The position numbers were made by a program, and so were the translations under genes. DNA of 64,000 bases from Natronococcus roseus (GTDB taxonomy: Archaea > Halobacteriota > Halobacteria > Halobacteriales > Natrialbaceae), in contig NZ_JBHLJR010000006.1 of NCBI RefSeq assembly GCF_043677095.1, positions 375,376 to 439,375 on the forward strand, in the 5' to 3' direction. The first letter of the stretch is position 1. Every line of letters begins with the position of its first letter. Shown here in pieces: positions 1 to 8,723 of the stretch. Below the pieces are notes generated by a model. It saw nothing but the letters and a program-made list of their open reading frames with translations. It did no database searches and was not told the origin of the DNA.

Positions 1-215
1 TCCTGGGTGGCGAGCGAGCAGTCCTCGCCGAAACGGGCCTCGAGGGTGAGCTCGGTCGGCGAGAGCCCCTCGTCGTGCAGGTCGCGCTTGAGATCCCGGA
101 GGTACTCCGGCGCGGTCGATTCCAGTGCGGTCGCCTCGATCGTGACGGGCGTGACGTCTGCGGGTCGACAGCGGTCGATCGGCGACTCGAGTTCGGGACC
201 GGACGTCGTGCTCAT
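1..215 (-). CDS. hypothetical protein, cut by the left edge
   Basis: A reading frame starts at the ATG at 215 and runs leftwards off the window; 71 codons are visible and the C-terminus is missing. The visible part begins MSTTSGPELESPIDRCRP and is moderately acidic, with no signal peptide or membrane segment. I recognise no domain. It lies upstream of the salactin gene on the same strand, separated by the salactin stop at 426 and about 210 bp. The frame, its composition and its position suggest a real gene; the function is unknown. Confidence 0.55.
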   Translation of the reverse strand, partial: MSTTSGPELESPIDRCRPADVTPVTIEATALESTAPEYLRDLKRDLHDEGLSPTELTLEARFGEDCSLATQ

Positions 216-425
216 TGCGAGTGCATACATGTCCTGCATACAAAAACATTTCTGATGCGTAGAAGTAATACAGCGACGCCGAACGGCGAGGCTCAGGGAC
301 GGCGATCGACCGACGAGAACGACCTCAATGGACGTTATTCGGTCGAAAACAGCGTACCGAGCCAGCCCGGAGCACGAACGGGCTGGCTCGAGAAAACGTT
401 CAGTGCAAAGACAGCCCGCAGCGCT

Positions 426-1469
426 TCACTCGCTCGGCGGCGCCGGTTCCGCTTCCGGCTCCGGTTCGGGTTCGGACTCCTCGTGATCGACGTCCTCGTC
501 GGAGCGGGCGGCGACCAGTCCCCCTCGAGCGACGCTGTACAGCGGTTCGCTGGCGTGGGAGACGCCGCTGATCGAGAACGGGATGCTCGCCTCGCGGAGG
601 TGGTCGCGGAACAGCTTCTCGAACCCGAGCGGGCTCGAGGTTCCGCCCGTGACGACGACCGGGATGTCGAGTCCCTCCTCGATGTCCTCCTCGTCGACCT
701 CGCTGACGATGTTCTCGATGACGTAGTCGAGCAGGTTCTCGTAGTAGATCGACAGTGCGCCCTCGACCCCGCCGACGTCGGTCGTGAAGTCGAGTTCGAA
801 GTCGTCCTCCTTGATCGAGGTGACCTTGTCGACCGGTGTCCCGGTCGCGCGGGCGGCCTGCTCGTCGACCCAGTCGCCCCCGCGGGCGACCGAGAACTTC
901 ATCACCGGTACCGCGTAGTACGCCAGGCAGACGTTCGTCATCCCGGCGCCGAAGCTGATCCCCAGCCCGGTGAAGTTGTTGTCCGCGAGCTCGCTGTAGA
1001 TGACCGACATCCCCTCGTTGATGGGTTCGGCGTCGTACCCCATATCGTCGAGGAACGACTCGATCGTCTTCTGGTGGTACAGCGTCGAGAGCTCCGAGTC
1101 GATCGGATCCGCGGGCGTCGAGAAGTACACCTTCTCGCCGGGGCGGTCGGGCTCGCCGACGACCTGCTGGATGATGAGTTTCATCATCGGGATCGCACTT
1201 TGCTCGTCGTTCGAGAGGATCCCGTGTTTCATCGGGCGGCGGGTTTCCTTGTTGAAGATGTTCGCGAAGTTCAGGGCGTCGTCGCCGACGACGTACACCT
1301 TGTCGTCCTTGCGGATGTGCAACACCTCGCTCCGGGCGAGCATCTGTTCGGCCATATCCGAGTAGCCGATCTCCACGAAGGAGTTGCGTTGCTGTACGAA
1401 CACCGTGTCGTTTCCGTCCTGCTGTGCCGACAGGATGTTCATCGTGCCGACGTCTAGGCCTTTGGCCAT
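426..1469 (-). CDS. salactin-type actin homologue
   Basis: Cytoskeletal ATPase of the actin/MreB/ParM superfamily, 347 aa. The phosphate-1 loop LDVGTMN is at residues 5-11, a phosphate-2 segment GLGISFGAGMTNV at about 168-180, and an adenosine-type motif VVTGGTSSP at 272-280. A disordered Glu/Pro tail covers about 324-347. From memory the sequence matches salactin of Halobacterium salinarum, a dynamically unstable filament former in haloarchaea. The ATG at 1469 is supported by a TATA-like element (TTATAA, near 1492-1499) about 27 nt upstream, giving a leaderless transcript. A membrane protein gene follows upstream on the same strand, but an own promoter lies between them. The salactin assignment is by recognition, not by a search. 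Confidence 0.9.
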   Translation of the reverse strand: MAKGLDVGTMNILSAQQDGNDTVFVQQRNSFVEIGYSDMAEQMLARSEVLHIRKDDKVYVVGDDALNFANIFNKETRRPMKHGILSNDEQSAIPMMKLIIQQVVGEPDRPGEKVYFSTPADPIDSELSTLYHQKTIESFLDDMGYDAEPINEGMSVIYSELADNNFTGLGISFGAGMTNVCLAYYAVPVMKFSVARGGDWVDEQAARATGTPVDKVTSIKEDDFELDFTTDVGGVEGALSIYYENLLDYVIENIVSEVDEEDIEEGLDIPVVVTGGTSSPLGFEKLFRDHLREASIPFSISGVSHASEPLYSVARGGLVAARSDEDVDHEESEPEPEPEAEPAPPSE

Positions 1470-1487
1470 ACCGGGAAACGTACCTAT

Positions 1488-1502
1488 CAGGTTATAAGTT
1501 TA
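1488..1502 (-). promoter_or_regulatory. TATA box of the salactin gene
   Basis: On the minus strand an A+T-rich stretch AAACTTATAACC is centred about 27 nt upstream of the salactin ATG. That is the spacing expected for a haloarchaeal TATA box driving a leaderless mRNA. The surrounding 80 bp is noticeably A+T-richer than the genes on either side. Confidence 0.6.
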
Positions 1503-1550
1503 ATGGCGAGAATATATTGATTTATGAACTGTGTGGGAAGAAGCGGCGGA

Positions 1551-2462
1551 CTACGATCGCTCGAGCAGCGCGCGGACGCGAGCGACTACCCGGCCGAGGA
1601 CGCCGTTCGAGCCGGCATCCGCTCGGTTTCGCTCCTCCCGCTTTCGCTCGCGGAGTTCGGTCAGCTTCGCCGTCTGGTCGTCGACGGTCGAGCTCGAGGC
1701 CGTCGTCTTCGTCTCCCGGCCCTGAAGCCCCTTCAGGCCCGCGACGGCGTCGTCGACCCCCGACGAACGGGTCGTCGTCGTCCCCTGTCCGGGATCCATC
1801 GAGACGTCGTCGAACCCGTCGTCGTCGAACTCGAGGCGCTTGTGGTCGGTCTTCTCGACGCCGCCCCAGGAGAGGTCGACGCTAGCCATCGCTGCATCGA
1901 TGTCCTCGCGGATGTCCGCCATCGTGAGCCCGTCGTCGGCCTCGTCGTCCTCGTCGGCTTCGGCCGACTCCGCCCGGCGTGCCAGCTCGAGATAGTGGCC
2001 GACCAGCGCGGCGCCAGTCGAGGCGACGAGTCCGGTGAGACCGACCGCGTACGCGGTGACGATCTCTACCGTGTAGTCGACGTCGCCGACGAAGTACCAG
2101 TGATACGGGTACGCGTACACGAAGCCGGCAACGGCGAGAGCCGTGATCGTCGCACCGCCGGCCGCGGCGTACAGCGTTCGCCGATCGGAGGGCAACAGGA
2201 CAACCACGCCGAGCATCGTCGCCGGTAGCGACAGCAGCCCCAGCGCGTACGCCGGCTGGAGCAGGTCGTAGTAGGCGCTCTCGAGGGTCCGTGCCTCGTG
2301 GGTGCTTCCCCAGAGGAACAGCAGGAGAGCCGTCGCTCCGATGCCGATTCCGCCGAAGAAGAGGCCGAACCCGACGTAAACGTCGGTGTACCCCTCTGGC
2401 TCGCCGACGTACCGCCGGTAGAGCTCGAGGAGGTAGCCGTCAGGGGACTGTTCCGTTGTCAT
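1551..2462 (-). CDS. four-helix membrane protein with acidic cytoplasmic tail (DUF7139-like)
   Basis: 303 aa. Four hydrophobic segments at about 29-51, 67-91, 97-118 and 132-158 are followed by a roughly 145-residue hydrophilic tail. The tail is acidic at 163-175, Ser/Thr/Gly-rich in the middle and ends in a basic, possibly amphipathic helix (about 272-303). I recognise it as a haloarchaeal family of unknown function (DUF7139-like). A TATA-like stretch (TTTTATATATT near 2508-2518) precedes the ATG at 2462, leaving a short leader with GGGAGG directly before the start. It sits next to the salactin gene on the same strand. A link to filament anchoring is only inference from this neighbourhood and the architecture. 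Confidence 0.85.
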   Translation of the reverse strand: MTTEQSPDGYLLELYRRYVGEPEGYTDVYVGFGLFFGGIGIGATALLLFLWGSTHEARTLESAYYDLLQPAYALGLLSLPATMLGVVVLLPSDRRTLYAAAGGATITALAVAGFVYAYPYHWYFVGDVDYTVEIVTAYAVGLTGLVASTGAALVGHYLELARRAESAEADEDDEADDGLTMADIREDIDAAMASVDLSWGGVEKTDHKRLEFDDDGFDDVSMDPGQGTTTTRSSGVDDAVAGLKGLQGRETKTTASSSTVDDQTAKLTELRERKREERNRADAGSNGVLGRVVARVRALLERS

Positions 2463-2599
2463 GCCTCCCTGATTTTAACTCCATCACCATGACTTTTTGG
2501 TTTGATAATATATAAAATGATGAGTGTGTTCTCATCGGAGTAGTCGGCAGTCGTCCGGGAAGCGCCGCCGTTATACGTCCGTGGCCGTAACCGGAGACA
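2463..2599. promoter_or_regulatory. divergent promoter region between the membrane protein gene and dph2
   Basis: These 137 bp separate two divergent genes. The left half is strongly A+T-rich (TATATAAAATG around 2508-2520) and carries the probable TATA box of the leftward gene. The rightward dph2 start at 2600 has a weaker element (GTTATACG near 2569-2576), about 27 nt upstream, consistent with a leaderless start. Confidence 0.5.
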
Positions 2600-3649
2600 A
2601 TGAGCCAGGAGTCGGAGTACAGCGAGGGAGACCTCAGAAACGTGGGGATGAGCCTCAAGCACGACCGAGAGTGGGACTACGAACTCGAGCGAATCATCGA
2701 GGCGATCGAGGAACGAGACGCCGAGACCGTCGGCCTGCAGTTCCCGGAGGGACTGAAACGCCGCGGCCCGAAAGTGGCCGACGACCTCCGGGAGCTGGCC
2801 GGCGACGACGTGACGTTCATGCTCTCGGGCCAGCCCTGCTACGGCGCCTGCGACCTCGACACCTACCTGATGAAACGCACCGACGTGTTCGTTCACTTCG
2901 GCCACTCACCGATGAAGGACACGGACAAGGTGATCTACGTGCCGCTGTTCTCGAACGTCGAGGTCCAACCGATCATGGAGGAGGCCCTCGACACGCTCGA
3001 GGATCCCGACGAAACGGAGGGCGTCGGCCTCGTCACCACCGCCCAGCACATGAACCGCTACGAGGAGATGACCGAGTTCCTGGAAGAGCGAGGGTACGAG
3101 GTACAGAGTCGGCGCGGCGACGAACGACTCACCCACGAGGGGCAGGTGCTCGGCTGTAACTACGCCAGCGCGGACGTCCCCGCCGATCAGGTGCTGTACG
3201 TCGGCGGCGGGAAGTTCCACCCGCTCGGGCTAGCGATGGAACACCCCGAGAAACACGTCGTCATCGCCGACCCCGTCAACAACGTCGTCACGGTCGCCGA
3301 TACGGAAAAGTTCCTGAAACAGCGCTACGCCTCGGTTCACAAGGCGATGGACGCCCAGAAGTGGGGCGTCATCTTCTGTACGAAGATCGGACAGGGTCGC
3401 TGGGATCAGGCCCAGGAGATCCTCGCGGACAACGACGACGCCTACCTCATCACGATGGACGAGGTGACGCCGGACCGCCTGCGGAACTTCGATATGGACG
3501 CGTTCGTCAACACCGGCTGTCCGCGGATCACGACCGACGACGGTCCGCAGTTCCACAAGCCGATGCTCACCCCCGGCGAGTACGAGATCGCCGTCGGCAA
3601 CAAACCGCTCGAGGACCTCTCCTTCGACACGTTCCACGGCACCTGGTAG
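2600..3649 (+). CDS. dph2: 2-(3-amino-3-carboxypropyl)histidine synthase (diphthamide biosynthesis)
   Basis: 349 aa. Archaeal Dph2 is a radical-SAM-like enzyme with an unusual 4Fe-4S cluster. It transfers the 3-amino-3-carboxypropyl group of SAM to a histidine of elongation factor 2, the first step of diphthamide synthesis. The three cluster cysteines expected for the family are visible: GQPCYGACD (C80/C84), LGCNYAS (C186) and NTGCPRI (C307). The length is normal for the archaeal homodimeric enzyme. The ATG at 2600 fits the upstream TATA-like element. It is transcribed divergently from the membrane protein gene, and I see no operon partner. Confidence 0.95.
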   Translation: MSQESEYSEGDLRNVGMSLKHDREWDYELERIIEAIEERDAETVGLQFPEGLKRRGPKVADDLRELAGDDVTFMLSGQPCYGACDLDTYLMKRTDVFVHFGHSPMKDTDKVIYVPLFSNVEVQPIMEEALDTLEDPDETEGVGLVTTAQHMNRYEEMTEFLEERGYEVQSRRGDERLTHEGQVLGCNYASADVPADQVLYVGGGKFHPLGLAMEHPEKHVVIADPVNNVVTVADTEKFLKQRYASVHKAMDAQKWGVIFCTKIGQGRWDQAQEILADNDDAYLITMDEVTPDRLRNFDMDAFVNTGCPRITTDDGPQFHKPMLTPGEYEIAVGNKPLEDLSFDTFHGTW

Positions 3650-3741
3650 GGTCGGCGTCCGGGACCTCGAGAACCGACCCCGAACTCGCAGTCGTCCGCG
3701 GTGTCCTGCTGACTATCCGTGAAGGCGGCTCCCGAAGTCGG

Positions 3742-4551
3742 TTACTCCTCGTAATCTGTGTCCTTGTCCTCGTTCGCCTTTCCCTCCGACACCTCGTCGG
3801 CTCGAGTCTGGGTCAGGAACTCGTAGCGATTGCAGACGTCGTCCCAGTCGACGACGTTCCACCACTCCTCGACGTAGCTTCCGCGCTCGTTCTCGTACTG
3901 GAGGTAGTAGGCGTGTTCCCAGACGTCCAGCGTCAGAATCGGGATCGACCCCTGGTGGGCCAGCCCGTTCTGCGATTCGACCTGCCCGATCACCAGCAGG
4001 TCGGCGACCGGTTCGTAAAACAGCATCGCCCATCCGTTGCTCTCGACGTTCTCGGCCGCGGCGGTGAACTCCTCGCGGAACGCCTCGAACGAGCCGAACT
4101 GCTCGTCGATCGCGGCCCCGAGTTCGCCGTCCGGCTCGCCGCCGCCGTCGGGGCTCATGTTCTGCCAGAAAATGGTGTGGTTGATGTGCCCCGAGAGGTT
4201 GAACGAGTAGTCCCGCTTTGCGGCCTTAACGTCCTCGTAGTCGCTCTCCGAGCGCATCTCCTCGAACGTATCGAGGGCGGCGTTCGCGCCGTCGACGTAC
4301 CCCTGGTGGTGGACGCTGTGGTGGAGCTCCATGATACGTTCGTCGATGTGGGGCTCGAGGGCGTCGTACTCGTAGGGGAGTTCGGGAAGCGCGTACCGTC
4401 CGTTCTCGGTCGCACCGTCCCCCTCTACGTCACCGTCGTCGCCGACACCGGCCGCCGACGTCGAGCCGATGAGCGCGAATCCGGCGAGCCCGCCGACGGT
4501 CTGGAGGACGTCTCGTCGCTGTCCGGTCGGGAGGATCGAATCGTTCGACAT
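3742..4551 (-). CDS. sod: Fe/Mn superoxide dismutase with twin-arginine signal
   Basis: Dismutates superoxide to oxygen and peroxide. From the ATG at 4551 the protein has 269 aa. The start is chosen because it opens an export signal with RRD near residue 12 and a hydrophobic core at about 16-30; the longer frame to 4611 adds an unrelated stretch. Metal ligands of the family are visible: H77 (ELHHS), H125 (INHTIFW), D209 and H213 (LDVWEHAYY). The region 38-50 is an acidic linker and the C-terminus is an acidic tail. Most haloarchaeal SODs are cytoplasmic; this one carries a Tat-like leader, so it probably acts outside the membrane. Confidence 0.92.
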   Translation of the reverse strand: MSNDSILPTGQRRDVLQTVGGLAGFALIGSTSAAGVGDDGDVEGDGATENGRYALPELPYEYDALEPHIDERIMELHHSVHHQGYVDGANAALDTFEEMRSESDYEDVKAAKRDYSFNLSGHINHTIFWQNMSPDGGGEPDGELGAAIDEQFGSFEAFREEFTAAAENVESNGWAMLFYEPVADLLVIGQVESQNGLAHQGSIPILTLDVWEHAYYLQYENERGSYVEEWWNVVDWDDVCNRYEFLTQTRADEVSEGKANEDKDTDYEE

Positions 4552-4728
4552 GTGTGAGACACACCAGTACGGCTTCGCATCAAGATTCACCCGGCAGTCG
4601 AAAGTCCGCAACTAATAACGAACTGCGGTTGAATCAATCGTCGGTCAGGCGAGGCTCGAGCGAGCCGTCGACCGGTAGCCGAGCAGGGAGACACAACACT
4701 TACCCAGCCGGTTCGCACATCCTCGAGT

Positions 4729-5562
4729 ATGACATCCAGCGACTGGGACGACTGGCTGGTCCGCGAGATCGAGGACGCCGCCCCCGAGGGCGTCGCGGTC
4801 TGGTATCTCGGCTGTAACGGGTTCGTGCTCAAGGGTAGCGACGGGACGACGATCTTCATCGATCCGTACGTCGGGCTTGGCGATCCGCCTCGAACCGTCC
4901 GAATGATTCCCGTGCCGTTCGACCCCGAGGACGTCGGCGAGGCCGACGCCGTCCTCGCGACGCACGAACACACCGACCACGTCCACGGACCGAGCCAGGC
5001 GCCGGTCCTCGAGAACGCGGGCGCGACGTTCTACGCGCCCGACGACAGCCTGACCGTCGCCCGCGAGGAGGAGTCCTGGACCGAGGAGTACGACGTCGCG
5101 GACGACCAACTCGTCGAGGTAGCGGAGGGCGAGACGATCGATATCGGCGAGTTCACGGTCCACGTCGAGGACGCCAACGATCCCGACGCGACCCACCCCG
5201 TCAGCTACGTCGTCGACCACGAGGCCGGCACCTTCTTTCACGGCGGCGACACCAAACCGTCCGAGGAATTCGAGCGGATCGGTTCGGCGTACGACATCGA
5301 CCTCGGCGCGCTCGCGTTCGGAACCGTCGGGCGGATTCCCGACAAAGAAACCGGCGAACCGAAGCGGACGCGGTGGTACAACGACGAGAACCAGATCGTC
5401 GAGGCCGCCACCGATCTCGAGCTCGAAGCCCTGCTGCCTAGTCACTGGGACATGTGGCGCGGCCTGACGTCCGATCCGAAGGTGCTCCACCACCACGCCA
5501 AGAGCTTCGAGTATCCGAATCGGCTCGAGCTCGTCGAGATCGGCGATCGTGTCGATCTGTAA
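4729..5562 (+). CDS. metallo-beta-lactamase-fold hydrolase, UlaG-like
   Basis: 277 aa. The signature THEHTDH at residues 78-84 gives the first metal-binding motif. Later FFHGGDT near 165-171 supplies the bridging aspartate, and PSHWDMW near 240 supplies a C-terminal histidine. This arrangement resembles L-ascorbate-6-phosphate lactonase (UlaG) and related N-acyl-PE phospholipase D-like hydrolases. Substrate and pathway cannot be told from sequence. A TATA-like ACTTACCC lies about 28 nt before the ATG. The next gene begins 36 bp after the stop, in the same direction. Confidence 0.85.
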   Translation: MTSSDWDDWLVREIEDAAPEGVAVWYLGCNGFVLKGSDGTTIFIDPYVGLGDPPRTVRMIPVPFDPEDVGEADAVLATHEHTDHVHGPSQAPVLENAGATFYAPDDSLTVAREEESWTEEYDVADDQLVEVAEGETIDIGEFTVHVEDANDPDATHPVSYVVDHEAGTFFHGGDTKPSEEFERIGSAYDIDLGALAFGTVGRIPDKETGEPKRTRWYNDENQIVEAATDLELEALLPSHWDMWRGLTSDPKVLHHHAKSFEYPNRLELVEIGDRVDL

Positions 5563-5597
5563 CATTCCTTCCTGAAACGCAACTCGTTTACCGCTCG

Positions 5598-6527
5598 ATG
5601 GCCGAGAACCGGTCGATGGGCGAGACGATTCCGATTGCCGTTCCGCGAAAGGGCCGCCCGCTCGAGTGCGTGCTCGATCGCATCGCTGCGCGCCTCGACG
5701 TGCCGGCCCTCGCGGACGACGTTACCTCGACGCTCCGCCACGAAAAGGCCCTCACCAAAGGACGCCTCGACGCCGAGGCGGACGTCTACCATCGCCTCGC
5801 CACCTACAGCACCGTCAACGATCCGACCGAGCCCGAGTACACCCTCTTGCGGGACGACCGGGCCGGCAAGCCCAGACGGATCGTCTTCGACAGCGTCACG
5901 ATTCCTCTCGAGGACGGGAACGGCACCGAGATCCAGCTCGTCGGCCGCGAGGAGCCGTTCCGTGCGCTGCGGACCCACGAGTTCGCACTCGGGTTCGACA
6001 GCGCCGACCTGGTGCTCGAGGAGGTCGTCGAACTCCGTCCCGAACCGCTGAACCGGATCGCCGACGTCAACGCCCGGATCAATCCCGTCGACACCGACGT
6101 CCGCGTCGTCACGGGACTCGGCGACACCGTCTATCACACGCTGATGGCGACCCCGGAGACGGCGCCCCAGCAGGCGCCGATCGACCGCGACTTCCTCGAG
6201 GGCTACGAGGGACCGCTCTGTATCGAGCCCCGGTACGAACGGTTGGTACAGGCCGTGCTAGGAACGAAGACGCTCGACGGCGTCGACTTTCGCTACCCCA
6301 CAGAGGGCCGCGAGGAGGAGGCCGCGATCGCCGACGCGGGGCTTGGCGTCTACCTGACGGTCACCGGTTCGACCGCCCGCGAGCACGGACTCGTACTCGG
6401 GGAACAGCTGTTCCCCAGCGAGACGGTGTTGCTCGAGAACGGGTCGGAGGTAACCGACGCCGTCGCCGCGGTGCGATCGGCGCTCACGAGCGGTGCCCCC
6501 GAGACCGAACTCGCGCTCCCGAACTAA
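5598..6527 (+). CDS. HisG-like (ATP phosphoribosyltransferase-related) protein of unknown role
   Basis: 309 aa from the ATG at 5598, chosen because it follows the previous stop at 5562; an in-frame ATG at 5616 (MGETIPIAV) is an alternative. The N-terminus IPIAVPRKGRPLECVLDRIA resembles the HisG opening. The segment from about residue 225 to 275 (RYERLV..., then GVYLTVTGSTAREHGL) resembles the second lobe of HisG, whose phosphate-binding turn reads T-G-x-T/S. An 80-residue middle section does not look like HisG. No other histidine gene is adjacent (hisD is 56 kb away). It may be a repurposed paralogue with a periplasmic-binding-like fold. The family link is a reading by eye. Confidence 0.7.
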   Translation: MAENRSMGETIPIAVPRKGRPLECVLDRIAARLDVPALADDVTSTLRHEKALTKGRLDAEADVYHRLATYSTVNDPTEPEYTLLRDDRAGKPRRIVFDSVTIPLEDGNGTEIQLVGREEPFRALRTHEFALGFDSADLVLEEVVELRPEPLNRIADVNARINPVDTDVRVVTGLGDTVYHTLMATPETAPQQAPIDRDFLEGYEGPLCIEPRYERLVQAVLGTKTLDGVDFRYPTEGREEEAAIADAGLGVYLTVTGSTAREHGLVLGEQLFPSETVLLENGSEVTDAVAAVRSALTSGAPETELALPN

Positions 6528-7232
6528 CTCTCTGGTTCTTACTTGCCCGACACCCGGCTCGAGAGCGTCTGCTCCGGCCGAATCTCAAACCTCTATTACT
6601 GAGATCGACCGCCGAATTTGGTATATCGGTATGTGATTTACCTGTCCGAAGGAGATCGTTCGGATTTGGAGGAACTAATTCACAGAGAACAGCCGTGGTC
6701 GCCGTCGGAAGTGAACGACGTCCCAGGGTTCGGCGCAACGGACGTCTCTCGAGGGCTGGAGTTCCCGACCGACGATCCCCGAGGTGACGACGACCCTGCT
6801 CGGTCTTCGGTACCGACTGCCCCCCGGTACACCATCGGCCAACGGGAAGCGGACAACCGATCCGTGGTCTGGGTGATACCGAGACCGTCCGCGACCGCGA
6901 GTCCGGTCTGTAGATGTGCCGGCGAAACCCCTTCCAGTGCCCGTCGACCCGAGCGATTCGCCGATCCTCACCCGAGGGAGTAATTCGGGCCGATCAAGGT
7001 AGCCGACCGACGGCATCCCAGTGGCTCTCACGTCGGACGTTTACGACCCCATGCCTTCCGGCAGTGACTTTAGGTACCCCCGGCTTCCGGCGAGTCGACG
7101 GCAACCGAACCGAGATCGCGGTCGGGAGTACGTACCTCGAGGAGATCGATCGACGGCCACCGCTCTCGAGCGTCTCCCGCAGTCCCCCGACCCCCTCGCT
7201 CGAGGGTCGACCCGGATTCGATCGCCGGACGC
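6528..7232. other. 705-bp stretch without a supported gene
   Basis: Between the HisG-like gene and the recombinase I see no convincing gene. Open frames of 80-140 codons exist on both strands, but they are arginine- and proline-rich, lack the acidic composition of the neighbours and overlap one another. No tRNA-like cloverleaf or strong terminator is evident. An A+T-richer stretch near 6605-6640 could hold a promoter, but nothing plausible follows it. Confidence 0.5.
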
Positions 7233-8276
7233 TCAGCACAGTGAATAGATATTCCGCTCGTATACCGTCCGGACCTGATCGCCCCAGTTGTGGGTGTAGG
7301 TGTCGATCACGTCGCTTGCGACGTCCCCGCGGAGGTACTTGACGATCCCCCGATCGCCCGTCCGATCCCGCAAGTGGGTCGTGAAGAAGTGCCGGAAGTA
7401 ATGGGGCGTCACGTTCTCCGTCGCACCGCCGCCCGTTCGGTACCAGCCCCTATCCCGGGCGTGTTTCTCGACGACGTACCGGACGTCCGCGGGCTCGAGT
7501 CGCTCGCCCCAGCTGTCGCGGGTGTCGAGAAAGAGAGGATCGGCCGGCGACACCGGATCCGGTCGGATCGCCAGCCACTCGAGCAGCGCTCGGCGAAGTT
7601 CGTCGTCGACGGGAATCACCGTCTCTCGCTTTCGTTTGTTCGAGGCCGTGCGCTCCTCGCCGTTTACCGTCCGGCCCCGAGCCGGCTCGGAGTCGACGAA
7701 CAGCGAGGCCGGGCGTCGTTCGAGTTCCACCCGCGGCGTCCACTCGAGATCGAGCTCCGGAATCGCGAGGTGACAGTCCCGTAAATCGAGGTTACAGAGT
7801 TCGCCCACCCGCATCCCCGTCTTCAGGAGGGTGACGACCGCGGCGCGCTCGAGAGGGTGAGCGATCGAGCAGACGAACTCGCGCATCTCCGGGACCGAGA
7901 TATCCCGTCGGGTGGGGTTCGCGTCGATCGATTCGGACAACTCCTCCATCACGAGCACCATGGGATTTTCCTCGAACGCGCCGACACGATTCATATACTC
8001 GTAGAAGCGGTTGAGGTAGGAGGCGTAGGTTGCAATCGTGCTCGATTCGAAGCGCTCGCGAAGCGAGTGGACCCAGGCCATACACTCCCGACGACCGACC
8101 GAAGATACGTCTTCGGCGTCGAAGCGCTCGCGGACGAACCTCTCGAACTGTCGGAGGACTCGCTGGTAGGCCTCGAGCGTGCGCTCGCTCTTGCCGTGGT
8201 AGCGCTGGTCGTCCAGGAAGTACGCGATCGGATCCTCGATCGCGTCGGGGGCGTCGGCGCTACTCGCCATCGTCAC
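7233..8276 (-). CDS. tyrosine recombinase / integrase (XerC/D-like)
   Basis: 347 aa. An N-terminal SAM-like core-binding domain covers about 15-110 and the catalytic domain about 125-345. Catalytic residues visible are R156 in TGMRVGEL, H292 and R295 in PHYFRH, and the nucleophile Y327 in DTYTHN. A lysine near 214-216 may be the beta-hairpin lysine. The second catalytic histidine (usually in L-G-H) reads L-R-G-D here, D318. The start at 8276 overlaps the end of the upstream DUF5805 gene by 17 bp, so the two are co-transcribed. An in-frame ATG at 8270 is possible. It could be a resident chromosomal recombinase or the remnant of an integrated element; no att site is recognisable. Confidence 0.9.
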   Translation of the reverse strand: MTMASSADAPDAIEDPIAYFLDDQRYHGKSERTLEAYQRVLRQFERFVRERFDAEDVSSVGRRECMAWVHSLRERFESSTIATYASYLNRFYEYMNRVGAFEENPMVLVMEELSESIDANPTRRDISVPEMREFVCSIAHPLERAAVVTLLKTGMRVGELCNLDLRDCHLAIPELDLEWTPRVELERRPASLFVDSEPARGRTVNGEERTASNKRKRETVIPVDDELRRALLEWLAIRPDPVSPADPLFLDTRDSWGERLEPADVRYVVEKHARDRGWYRTGGGATENVTPHYFRHFFTTHLRDRTGDRGIVKYLRGDVASDVIDTYTHNWGDQVRTVYERNIYSLC

Positions 8277-8649
8277 CCACGATCGTGTACCCGCCGTGGC
8301 GCCCGCTGTAGCGAACCCGGTTCTCGGCCTGGAGCTCCTCGAGGGTCTCGTCGAGGCGGGACTCGATGTCGTCGCTGACCGCCTCGAGGAGTTCCTCCCA
8401 CGTGTAGGTGTCAGCGGACAGTAACTCGAGGAGACGTGTTTCGAGGGCGTTACCCCCAGGGTCTGCGTCCGGAGAACCGGGTTCCTCGCGATCGCCCTCG
8501 AACCCGCGTCGTCCGGCCTGGACCATCGTCCGAACGAACTCGCTTTGACTCATTCCGAGGTCGTCGGCGTGAGACTGCCACGCTTCTTTCTGGTAGGTAG
8601 GAACGTACGTTCTGACAGACGATTTAGACGTCTCCGTCGAGTCAGCCAT
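8260..8649 (-). CDS. DUF5805 family small DNA-binding-like protein
   Basis: 129 aa. The N-terminal part (about 10-45, SVRTYVPTYQKEAWQSHADD then MSQSEFVRTMV) has the look of a ribbon-helix-helix segment. An acidic Pro/Gly linker (50-68) leads to a C-terminal winged-helix-like region (about 70-125). I recognise it as DUF5805, found in haloarchaea beside tyrosine recombinases. The 17-bp overlap with the recombinase gene implies translational coupling, so it may regulate or assist the recombinase; that role is inference. Confidence 0.82.
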   Translation of the reverse strand: MADSTETSKSSVRTYVPTYQKEAWQSHADDLGMSQSEFVRTMVQAGRRGFEGDREEPGSPDADPGGNALETRLLELLSADTYTWEELLEAVSDDIESRLDETLEELQAENRVRYSGRHGGYTIVGDDGE

Positions 8650-8723
8650 ACACGACTATCAGACGCGCCGACCTTTAATCTTGTTGTACTTCGGGATAAC
8701 GATCCTTATCTCGAGTTCGTGAC

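Noticed and set aside
6618..6983. A 121-codon plus-strand frame in the gap after the HisG-like gene
   Set aside because: It begins plausibly but becomes Arg/Pro-rich, lacks acidic composition and conflicts with an equally long frame on the other strand.
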